Shown piece by piece: positions 24,843 to 30,554 of a DNA stretch of 30,554 nucleotides; the stretch's first letter is position 1, and the number at the start of each line of letters is the position of its first letter. The notes beneath the pieces are model-generated. The model was given only the letters and a program-made list of their open reading frames with translations. It was not told the DNA's origin and made no database searches. Origin of the DNA: QNYQ01 sp964542985 (lineage in GTDB: Archaea; Thermoproteota; Thermoprotei_A; Sulfolobales; Pyrodictiaceae); NCBI GenBank assembly GCA_964542985.1, contig CAZIWH010000015.1:1-30554 (forward strand), in the 5' to 3' direction. Both the position numbers and the translations under genes were made by a program.

Positions 24843-25166
24843 TTGACTGATCCTGCTCGTATAGTAAGGCTCCGTTTGAGGAGCAGCTCTGCTGGCCTCC
24901 TCGCGGTCCTGGATGCATACTCGTTCAAGGTTAAGGGCAGGGACTTTGCTCACTTACTGGTCGAGGATCCCCTCAGCGCTTACCGAGTAGTATTGGAGTA
25001 CACCCGTGGCGATAGGAGGAAGGCGAAGTTCCTGCTTCACAACATACTGATAGCATTAGCCGGGTCAACTATTGAGGCCCTGGAAGCGGTGGAGGCGCTT
25101 GATAAAGGGGATCCGGGCCCAGTAGAGAGAATTGTTAGGAGGGTCGCCTCGGGAAGTGCTAGGTGA
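24843..25166 (+). CDS. Small helical protein of unknown function (107 aa)
   Basis: Not recognised. TTG 24843 is preceded by GGGGAGGGT at good spacing, which supports translation. The 107 residues are predicted largely helical (about 15-30, 40-58, 60-90) with no membrane segment or cysteine. It follows the KaiC-like gene by 105 bases on the same strand and faces the HTH_10 regulator, so it may be a partner of either. No function is proposed. Confidence 0.6.
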   Translation: MTDPARIVRLRLRSSSAGLLAVLDAYSFKVKGRDFAHLLVEDPLSAYRVVLEYTRGDRRKAKFLLHNILIALAGSTIEALEAVEALDKGDPGPVERIVRRVASGSAR

Positions 25167-25188
25167 GTGTACCAGTGCATCCACCGCA

Positions 25189-25983
25189 CTAGCTACTGTT
25201 GCCCCGGTTCCTTCTCGATACTGCGAGCGGGCCCGGCGTGGGTAGGACGCGTTGGATGAGATAGTGGGGTAGCTCTTCTATCACGTAGCGTGTGATTATC
25301 CTCTGCTCGGCCTTCCTTAGGAGTTCCGCGAGCGCGCTGCTGCTTATCTGCAGCTTTGAGGCCAGCTCCTTGGCGCTGATGCGTCGTGGGTAGCTGTAAT
25401 AGCCGTGGATGAACGCCATTATCAGTGCGTACTCCTGCTTCTCCGTGAGGCTATAGTCAACCTCCTCTATGGGCGCCTTGTAGACTATCTTGCAGCCCGA
25501 GTCCTCGAGCTCCCGGAGCGCTGAGGGTTTAGCGATAATGAGCTCGAGTAGCATGAAGTCCGGGGTGAAGATTATGCTTTTAACCATGCTGCCCAGTGGC
25601 GCAGAGGTTAGGGGGCACCAGCGGCAACTCATACACCTCTTCTCTCTGGGTACGAGTATCCTTACAGTCATGCCGTGCCTGGTCCTGCTAACTATCTGGA
25701 ACGAGACCCCCTTCTCTCTTTTCAGTGTGGTTTCAAAGCCCTCCAGCACGTTGTAATCGGCACTCACTCGGAGCCAGAGCTCGATGAGCCTCGGGGAAAT
25801 CTGGTTGACGTAAAGTAACCTAGCCGCAATGACGGGTTTGAGCAGCTCCGCTCCCTGCCCTATCCTGCAGACTGAGACGCCGGTGCCACAGTACTCCTCG
25901 GTGGCGCGGAGCAGCTCCTGCACTATGCAGTGTTGGCTCGCGTCACTGTTTACGCAGAATACGAGTATGGGGTTCTGTGGCAA
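25189..25983 (-). CDS. HTH_10 (bacterio-opsin activator-type) transcription regulator
   Basis: A 264-residue predicted regulator. The C-terminal part (about 175-240) matches the HTH_10 domain: LTEKQEYALIMAFIHGYY, then RRISAKELASKLQISSSAL and LLRKAEQRI. The N-terminal 170 residues are an alpha/beta sensor-like region that holds a cysteine cluster CMSCRWC (about 117-123) and further cysteines, possibly a metal or redox site. TTG 25983 is the first start, and an AT-rich CTATTAAGAC at about 26014-26024 may be its TATA box. It converges on the KaiC/pilus cluster and is a candidate regulator of it, though nothing in the sequence proves the target. Confidence 0.78.
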   Translation of the reverse strand: MPQNPILVFCVNSDASQHCIVQELLRATEEYCGTGVSVCRIGQGAELLKPVIAARLLYVNQISPRLIELWLRVSADYNVLEGFETTLKREKGVSFQIVSRTRHGMTVRILVPREKRCMSCRWCPLTSAPLGSMVKSIIFTPDFMLLELIIAKPSALRELEDSGCKIVYKAPIEEVDYSLTEKQEYALIMAFIHGYYSYPRRISAKELASKLQISSSALAELLRKAEQRIITRYVIEELPHYLIQRVLPTPGPLAVSRRNRGNSS

Positions 25984-26132
25984 TGTGTTCTAGCACCCCG
26001 CTGCCGGAAATGTAAAGTCTTAATAGAGTTATGTGAGGCAGCTTGATGCGACTCTGTGAAGACCCGACAGAGTGGGGCGCCACCTATTTATGTAGTACCT
26101 TCGCAGCGTGGCTCCCGTCATGTCCGGTTTAA

Positions 26133-26143
26133 CTTATTTAAAG
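26133..26143 (+). promoter_or_regulatory. TATA box of the hemA transcript
   Basis: CTTATTTAAAG is centred about 27 bases before ATG 26165 and 111 bases before the hemA TTG. Transcription is predicted to start at or next to 26165. Confidence 0.55.
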
Positions 26144-26164
26144 AGACGGCATGGATTTAACGTG

Positions 26165-26242
26165 ATGGATTTCTTGGTGATGGTGCAGAACCGGTCGATA
26201 AGTCCAGGCCTTGGTGCGAAACCTAGCTGGGGGCGGAGATGA
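26165..26242 (+). CDS. Possible 25-residue leader peptide upstream of hemA
   Basis: A short ORF runs from ATG 26165, where the TATA box predicts the mRNA to begin, to TGA 26240 followed directly by TAG. It is in the hemA frame and its stop lies inside the hemA ribosome site GGAGATGA (26235-26242). It starts MDFLVMVQN and ends basic (SWGRR). Translation of it would place ribosomes over the hemA start and could control hemA. It may instead be an untranslated leader. Confidence 0.33.
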   Translation: MDFLVMVQNRSISPGLGAKPSWGRR

Positions 26243-26246
26243 TAGC

Positions 26247-26264
26247 CCTTGAGGAGCCTCAAGG
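26247..26264. repeat. Inverted repeat over the hemA start codon
   Basis: CCTTGAGG-AG-CCTCAAGG is a perfect inverted repeat that includes the TTG start at 26249-26251. In RNA it forms a 7-base-pair hairpin with a 4-base loop that would hide the start codon. Confidence 0.55.
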
Positions 26265-27598
26265 CCTGTAGAGCCGAGGCCCGTGGTCAAGTGATCCGGG
26301 GGGTAGGCCGTAGTCTCGACGACTTGGTAGTCGTAGCGGTTACTCATCGTTGGGCTCCTCTTGACGTAGTAGGGGCCCTGGAGAACAGGGTGGAAGAGGC
26401 TTATAATCAGCTAAGTCCTTATGCTGACGAAATCGTGGTTCTCGCAACCTGCAACAGGTTTGAGGTTTACGCGCTGGCCCCTAGCCCCAGGTTCCTCGTC
26501 AAGGCGGAGGAGTTCCTCGGCCTCTACGCCGGCTACGCCCGAGTCATGAGGGGTGGGGAGGCGGCGCGCCACCTCTTCCGTGTCGCCAGTGGCCTCGAGT
26601 CGGCGATATTGGGTGAGAACGAGATACTAGGCCAGGTGGCTAGAGCCTACGAGCAGGCGAGGAGTAGCGGCTATGCAGCAAAGTACATGAGCATACTCTT
26701 CCACTATGCGATAAAGACCGGGAAGCTTGTCCGCAACAAGACCCTCATATCCTATGGTAACGTCGGCGCCCCCGGCGCGGCGGTTCATGCAGCGGAGAAG
26801 GTTCTCGGAGGTTATAATCACAAAACGGTGCTCGTCGTCGGTGCCGGTGAGGCGGGAAGCATAATGGCTAGGCTGATAAGGCAGCACGGTCCCCGCGCGA
26901 GGATACTCGTAGCCAACCGTACCCTCGAGAAGGCCGTGAGGCTCGCCGAGGAGATAAGGGGGGAGGCATTCAGCCTAGACGCCCTCCCCGAGCTACTCCC
27001 CATGGTTGATGCCGTGTTCCTCGCTGTGAGCGTGAAGGAGCCCCTCCTAACCAGAGAGCTGCTCAACAAGCTCCGCCGTGGGGCACTAGTCGTGGACATC
27101 TCCAACCCGCCAGCGGTTGAGATACCAGTGCCGCAGCACCTCGGCTACATAGGGCTCCAGGGCCTGGAGCAGGTCATTAGGGAGGCGCTGGAGAGGAGGC
27201 GCCGCGAGGTACCCAAGGCTGAGAGGATTATCGAGGAGCAGCTCCGGCTCTTCGAGAAGGCCTGGAAGAGGAGGGCCGCGGACGAGGCCATAAGTGTGAT
27301 GATGGAGTATGCCCGCCTAGTGCTGGAGGAGGAGCTGGAAGAGCTGCACGGCAGGCTACGCGGCCTAGGAGTAGACGGCGCGGCCACAGCCGTGACAAGG
27401 GAGTTCGCAGAGAGCCTCATAAAGAAGCTTTTCAGACCGTTAATAGTCTACGCCCATGAGACGGCGATAGGCGACGACCCCTCCCAGCTCGACAACCTTA
27501 TCGAGAAGTTTCGCAGGGAGCTGGAGAAGAAGCTGAGCCTCCGTCCACGCCGCGACCGCCCGGAGGGCCGCAACGAGAAGTGCCCGCCCCCACCATAG
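26249..27598 (+). CDS. hemA: Glutamyl-tRNA reductase
   Basis: A 449-residue HemA that reduces Glu-tRNA(Glu) with NADPH to glutamate-1-semialdehyde, the first committed step of tetrapyrrole synthesis. The active-site block ATCNRFEVYA carries the nucleophile Cys68. GLESAILGENEILGQV at 115-130 is the family signature, the NADPH site is VLVVGAGEAGSIMARL at 194-209, and a long helical dimerisation tail follows. TTG 26249 has GGAGATGA 6 bases upstream; GTG 26291 is another possible start. The C-terminus has a basic, proline-rich extension. No other hem gene is adjacent. Its tRNA-Glu substrate and a CobN-type chelatase are encoded in the same window. Confidence 0.93.
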   Translation: MRSLKACRAEARGQVIRGVGRSLDDLVVVAVTHRWAPLDVVGALENRVEEAYNQLSPYADEIVVLATCNRFEVYALAPSPRFLVKAEEFLGLYAGYARVMRGGEAARHLFRVASGLESAILGENEILGQVARAYEQARSSGYAAKYMSILFHYAIKTGKLVRNKTLISYGNVGAPGAAVHAAEKVLGGYNHKTVLVVGAGEAGSIMARLIRQHGPRARILVANRTLEKAVRLAEEIRGEAFSLDALPELLPMVDAVFLAVSVKEPLLTRELLNKLRRGALVVDISNPPAVEIPVPQHLGYIGLQGLEQVIREALERRRREVPKAERIIEEQLRLFEKAWKRRAADEAISVMMEYARLVLEEELEELHGRLRGLGVDGAATAVTREFAESLIKKLFRPLIVYAHETAIGDDPSQLDNLIEKFRRELEKKLSLRPRRDRPEGRNEKCPPPP

Positions 27599-27778
27599 CG
27601 GCCAGCCGGCCTCCATTCCGTGGCGCCGCGGCTTCCGGTGCTTAACACTCCTTGGTTGATTGGGTCCCTATGGTCGTGTTTCCCTACGCAGCCTCCACTG
27701 AATTCTCTCAGCGCGTAGACGTGGGCGCTAGACCTTTGTTTACGGCTCACTTCCTCTTCGTCTCTTCTCTGTTCCTGA

Positions 27779-28349
27779 GAGATTAGGCTGAAGGGGCGTC
27801 CGCGGAAGGAGCTCCATCGTGCGGCGTTCTATCGCTCAGTTGCTGAGGGTATCCGTGCTACTAGCAGGTAGCAGGCTACTAGTAGCAGCGACAAGCTAGT
27901 CGAGATATTGGCGGACAGTCTGGCTCGGATGAGCTTTGTAGAAACGTTCCACACCGTTACCAAGGGTATGAAGTGCTGGTACGAGAAGGGTCTTGAGAAC
28001 AAGACCAGAGTACCCTATGAGGATGATCTGTTCTAGCTGAGAAGAAGGCAAGTCAACTTGACATCGTGGAACCCTAAGACTAGAGCTCGAATAGATAATA
28101 AGATTATTGTACCTAATAGTCATGGAGTAAAGTATAGTATCCGGTACGCTGGTCTATAACACGGCTAGAGGCAAATGGGTGCCCTATAGGAAGGCCACCT
28201 TCCTGCCCGGCCAGATACTGATAGAGGGAGGTAAGTCAACCAACAGAAAGCACATCAAGGTGCTCGCCGAGGAGAACTCCAAGGAGAGCGCTGAGGTCAA
28301 AATACGGTGGGCCCGGAGGGCGGAGTCGATTGCTCTCCTCGGCAGCTAT
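27779..28349 (+). pseudogene. Decayed coding sequence of unknown family
   Basis: One frame reads as protein-like sequence broken by TAG at 27869, TAG at 28034 and TAA at 28157. The pieces include GRPRKELHRAAFYRSVAEG, DKLVEILADSLARMSFVETF, TKGMKCWYEKGLENKTRV and LTSWNPKTRARIDNKIIVP. Near 28135 the sense shifts to another frame (GTLVYNTARGKWVPYRKA, then TFLPGQILIEGGKSTNRK), which stays open into the 3' end of the convergent transporter gene. Residue composition resembles real protein, and GC falls below the neighbours around 28060-28150. I do not recognise the family; a decayed mobile-element gene is possible. The upstream 27599-27778 shows nothing else I can support. Confidence 0.35.
27856..27887. 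repeat. Inverted and direct repeats within the decayed region
   Basis: TGCTACTAG (27856-27864) and CTAGTAGCA (27879-27887) are exact inverted copies separated by 14 bases. GCTACTAG is also repeated directly at 27875-27882. The cluster includes the first in-frame stop of the decayed ORF. Confidence 0.5.
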
Positions 28350-29492
28350 TTACTCGCTGCCTTGTTCTCTGGCTACTTCTTCGGGCAGTGGCTTAGCTGG
28401 TGTCGGCAGCTCCTCCGGCTTCTTGCCTTTGAACCACTCCATGTAGCCGTAGTAGATGCTGAACGCTGTCGTTACTGTGTAGAAGAGCCAGGTTAAGGCG
28501 TAGAGACCGGCGGCGTAGTATAGTAGCCAGGTCTCCGCGGTATGGTGGAGGTAGAGGTGTATTGTTGAGATGCTGTACGCTGCGACTGGGAAGACGAAGG
28601 CCCACCAGCTCTCCGCGAACTCCATCTGCCGGCGGCGGATGTAGACCGCGGTGAGCACCAGTATTATTGCTAGCAATAGGCCGGCGGCGCCCCAGAACGT
28701 GTAGTAGAACATGTCGAAGAACGCTCCCAGGTACCTGGCTACCACTGGCTGCGCCGAGAGGGCTTTCATGGCCTCGTGGTAGGCCCTGGGGCCTAGGCTC
28801 AGCAGCGACTCGTACGCCATTGGTGCCACGGCTGGTGGCGCCAGGTTGATCCACGTGGCGGCCAGTAGTCTGGCAGGCGGCGGATGGTGGAAGATGCTCC
28901 TATAAAGCCAGATGGTGAACAGTGCTAGCCAGAACACCACACCGGTGCCGAGGTAGATTCCTAGGAGGCTCCGGGGCGCCCAGATGCCCTCTGAGGCCAG
29001 TAGGCCGCCGATGTAGGGCACCAGGACGTTCCCGACAGCTGGCATGTACCAGCCAGGGTGCATTGCATGTACCTCTATTCGCTCGTGCATTATGAACCCG
29101 TAGATTATCGCTATGAAGAAGAACGTGTGCAGCACGGTGCCCACGTAGAAGAACAGGGCAGCCACCTTCGGGTAGCCTAGTACCACGCCCCAGTCAAGCG
29201 CCAGCAGCATAGTGGCGATGCTGATAGCGGTCACGAAGGGCCCCTTAACCGGGTGCTTGAGCTGCCGGAGGAACTCGCCGCGAACCATAGAGAGCTTCGC
29301 CAGGAACGCAGCAGCTATCACCAGGTACACCACGGTGTTCATGTAAGCCATCACATGCGCCAGCGTCTCCAGCGCCTGCAAGTGGGCTGTATGGCCCAGA
29401 GCATAGCTCGCCAACACTACCGCGCTGGTAGCAAGGTTAAAGGAGAACCATGCTACGCTCATCCCGCGTATCCTCTCCCTCCAGATGCCCAT
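28350..29492 (-). CDS. TehA/SLAC1 family transporter (TDT superfamily)
   Basis: A 380-residue membrane protein with about ten hydrophobic helices, matching the TDT/SLAC1 family (TehA, Mae1, SSU1 relatives), which are anion channels or exporters for tellurite, malate, sulfite or nitrate. Recognisable are FFYVGTVLHTFFF, MHPGWYMPAVGNVLVPYIGG (the family W-x-x-P-x-VG block) and a hydrophilic C-terminal tail EELPTPAKPLPEEVAREQ. ATG 29492 has GGGTGA 6 bases upstream and a TATA box near 29556-29565. The substrate cannot be read from sequence. In a sulfur-respiring or fermenting hyperthermophile, sulfite or organic acid export would be plausible. Confidence 0.82.
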   Translation of the reverse strand: MGIWRERIRGMSVAWFSFNLATSAVVLASYALGHTAHLQALETLAHVMAYMNTVVYLVIAAAFLAKLSMVRGEFLRQLKHPVKGPFVTAISIATMLLALDWGVVLGYPKVAALFFYVGTVLHTFFFIAIIYGFIMHERIEVHAMHPGWYMPAVGNVLVPYIGGLLASEGIWAPRSLLGIYLGTGVVFWLALFTIWLYRSIFHHPPPARLLAATWINLAPPAVAPMAYESLLSLGPRAYHEAMKALSAQPVVARYLGAFFDMFYYTFWGAAGLLLAIILVLTAVYIRRRQMEFAESWWAFVFPVAAYSISTIHLYLHHTAETWLLYYAAGLYALTWLFYTVTTAFSIYYGYMEWFKGKKPEELPTPAKPLPEEVAREQGSE

Positions 29493-29555
29493 ACCAACTC
29501 ACCCTCTACATGCCATGTAGCATGCGCCTACCTTACACGCCGTTAAACAGCGAGA

Positions 29556-29565
29556 GATATATACA
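29556..29565 (-). promoter_or_regulatory. TATA box of the TehA/SLAC1 gene
   Basis: On the minus strand the region reads TGTATATATC, about 65 to 75 bases before ATG 29492, giving a leader of about 40 bases. Confidence 0.5.
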
Positions 29566-29672
29566 TTGTGCTCAACAAATAGAAAACAAACCCCCTGGGG
29601 CCGGAGGAAGGACTAGAACAGAGCCCTGCAGCCGCCAAGAAGCCACAAGGACTTGAAAACAAGAAACCATCA

Positions 29673-29849
29673 CTAAAAGAAGATCCGCCGGCAGGGAAAG
29701 CTACCCCAGGTGGCCACAAGCCCTGGCCGGCCCCTTAGCTCGTCAAGCGCCCGGGTCAGGAGGCGGCTGCGGAGCCGCCTCCTCAAAACGCCGCTATCCT
29801 CTCCATCGCCCACCAGCCTCCAGAGGATCCTCAGAGCCTCCTCCACCAC
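29673..29849 (-). CDS. Small ORF of 58 codons, unknown function
   Basis: A minus-strand ORF from GTG 29849 (or GTG 29846) to TAG 29673, 58 residues. GGAGG lies 9 bases before the first GTG. The product is basic and mostly helical (EEALRILWRLVGDGE, then RSRLLTRALDELRGRPG) and ends in aromatic residues. A perfect hairpin lies inside it, so part of the apparent coding could be driven by that structure. An 11-base tandem repeat lies 25 to 46 bases upstream of the GTG where a promoter or operator would be. I do not recognise the family. Confidence 0.4.
   Translation of the reverse strand: MVEEALRILWRLVGDGEDSGVLRRRLRSRLLTRALDELRGRPGLVATWGSFPCRRIFF
29758..29783. repeat. Perfect 11-base-pair hairpin
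   Basis: AGGAGGCGGCT and AGCCGCCTCCT are exact inverted copies around the 4-base loop GCGG. On the plus strand it is followed by CAAAA rather than a T tract, so it does not look like a bacterial-type terminator. It lies inside the 58-codon ORF. Confidence 0.7.
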
Positions 29850-29873
29850 ACCTATGTTCCTCCGTGTTTCACG

Positions 29874-29895
29874 GTAAATTCATTGTAAATTCATT
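29874..29895. repeat. Tandem 11-base repeat, two perfect copies
   Basis: GTAAATTCATT occurs twice head to tail with no spacer. The 11-base period is close to one turn of DNA and the element is AT-rich in a GC-rich setting. From here to about 30110 I see no gene and only AT-rich segments such as GTTATATTAG near 30023-30032. Confidence 0.7.
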
Positions 29896-30147
29896 CATCC
29901 TCCACGCGTCAGTGGCGATTAACCATGATATTCCTCAGCGCAGCCAGCTCAACGACAACCTCGGCAACACTGCACGAATGCTCTTCAATGTCATCACAGG
30001 AGCACACAGACTCAAGAATATATGTCTTTCAAGTTATATTAGCTATGCAGTCGTGGATAGTACAAGTACTCGCCTGGTTTGGGTTGGCTTCTTGGGATGT
30101 GGGTGTTCTGTCTAAATTCTGGTCTTCTCTCTCGCCTGGTGGGAGTG

Positions 30148-30554
30148 GTGGTGAAGCTCTCTGCTTCACTGCTCTTGGCGGTGGCTGCTGTATCCCTGGT
30201 GGCTGGGTATTATTGGTGGCTCTCCTCTAGGCCGGCCACGTTGACGGTTGTGGTTCCTGTTGGCTGGCTCCGCGGGAGGTATGTTGCGGGGTTCGTGCAG
30301 GCTGTCGCGTCGGCGCCCACGGGGTTTGTGGAGAGGACCGTGTTCGTGGACTTGCAGCGCGGCGGCGCGGCCACGGTCTCCCTCAGGCTGCCCGTCTCCC
30401 GGCTCCTCCAAGCTCTCCGGCCCGGCAGCGGCGGCCTCGCGGCTGTGCACGTCAACCTCTACCTATACACCCAGGACGGCAGCCTCTGCATATCCGCAGC
30501 CACAATAGACACGCTACACTACACATACAGATTGATGGGCGCCAACGAAAAGGC
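30148..30554 (+). CDS. N-terminal part of a membrane-anchored or secreted protein, cut by the window edge
   Basis: An open frame from a run of three GTG codons (30145, 30148, 30151) to the last base, about 135 residues without a stop. The N-terminus is a signal or anchor helix, KLSASLLLAVAAVSLVAGYY followed by WWLSS, and the rest is beta-rich with repeated TVVVPVGWL and VFVDLQRGG-like strands, consistent with an extracytoplasmic domain. A TCTAAATTCT element near 30111-30120 may be the TATA box. The family is not recognised from this fragment. Confidence 0.6.
   Translation, partial: MVKLSASLLLAVAAVSLVAGYYWWLSSRPATLTVVVPVGWLRGRYVAGFVQAVASAPTGFVERTVFVDLQRGGAATVSLRLPVSRLLQALRPGSGGLAAVHVNLYLYTQDGSLCISAATIDTLHYTYRLMGANEK

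Noticed and set aside
28179..28496. 105-residue plus-strand ORF
   Set aside because: Its second half is antisense to the TehA/SLAC1 gene and its first half is part of the broken frames described as a pseudogene, so it is not an intact gene.
29864..30230. Plus-strand ORFs of 83 and 101 residues
   Set aside because: They have no ribosome site or recognisable pattern, and the second overlaps the start of the better-supported membrane protein in another frame.
1..30554. CRISPR array, insertion sequence with terminal repeats, or intron-containing tRNA
   Set aside because: No regularly spaced repeats, no intact transposase and no interrupted tRNA were seen.

Overview
The window looks like chromosomal DNA from a hyperthermophilic crenarchaeon, probably a Desulfurococcales/Pyrodictiaceae-type organism. 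This is inferred from several things: high GC with archaeal TATA boxes, frequent GTG/TTG starts with GGAGGTGA-type ribosome sites, class III (PibD-type) prepilins, an ADP-forming acetyl-CoA synthetase subunit, a two-gene di-myo-inositol phosphate pathway, and tRNA genes that encode CCA. No species can be fixed from the sequence alone. A run of 10 N at 4401-4410 marks an assembly gap.

Layout. 1-1351: a helicase fragment leaving the left edge and an endonuclease-IV-fold TIM-barrel protein, both on the minus strand. 1420-2448: an MthK-like K+ channel. 2563-5066: a cobalt/nickel ECF importer operon, cbiM-cbiN-cbiQ-cbiO. 5047-5640: a P-loop kinase. 5782-9821: tRNA-Gly(GCC), a very large CobN-type chelatase gene and tRNA-Glu(UUC). 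10009-13423: a pilin and a 995-residue pilin-anchored surface protein. 13527-15428: an eight-CBS-domain protein. 15429-15755: a non-coding stretch with strong hairpins. 15756-17127: two overlapping genes for the thermoprotectant di-myo-inositol phosphate. 17219-18897: acetyl-CoA synthetase beta subunit, a DUF445 protein and a small unknown. 19007-25166: a type IV pilus cluster (pilin, secretion ATPase, two platform proteins) followed by a KaiC-like ATPase and a small unknown. 25189-25983: a convergent HTH_10 regulator. 26165-27598: hemA, preceded by a possible leader peptide. 27600-28349: decayed coding sequence. 28350-29492: a TehA/SLAC1 family transporter. The right end holds a 58-codon small ORF with repeats around it and the start of a membrane-anchored protein that runs off the edge.

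How the parts fit. Metal import (CbiMNQO), a CobN-type chelatase, glutamyl-tRNA reductase and its tRNA-Glu substrate all bear on tetrapyrrole/corrinoid synthesis. The palindrome GGTGCACC lies in both the cbiM and cobN promoter zones and may be a shared operator. The two pilin-type regions probably share one secretion machine, since only one ATPase/platform set is present. The KaiC-like ATPase beside that set is reminiscent of the ArlH subunit of the archaellum motor and is the best candidate here for an undescribed arrangement.
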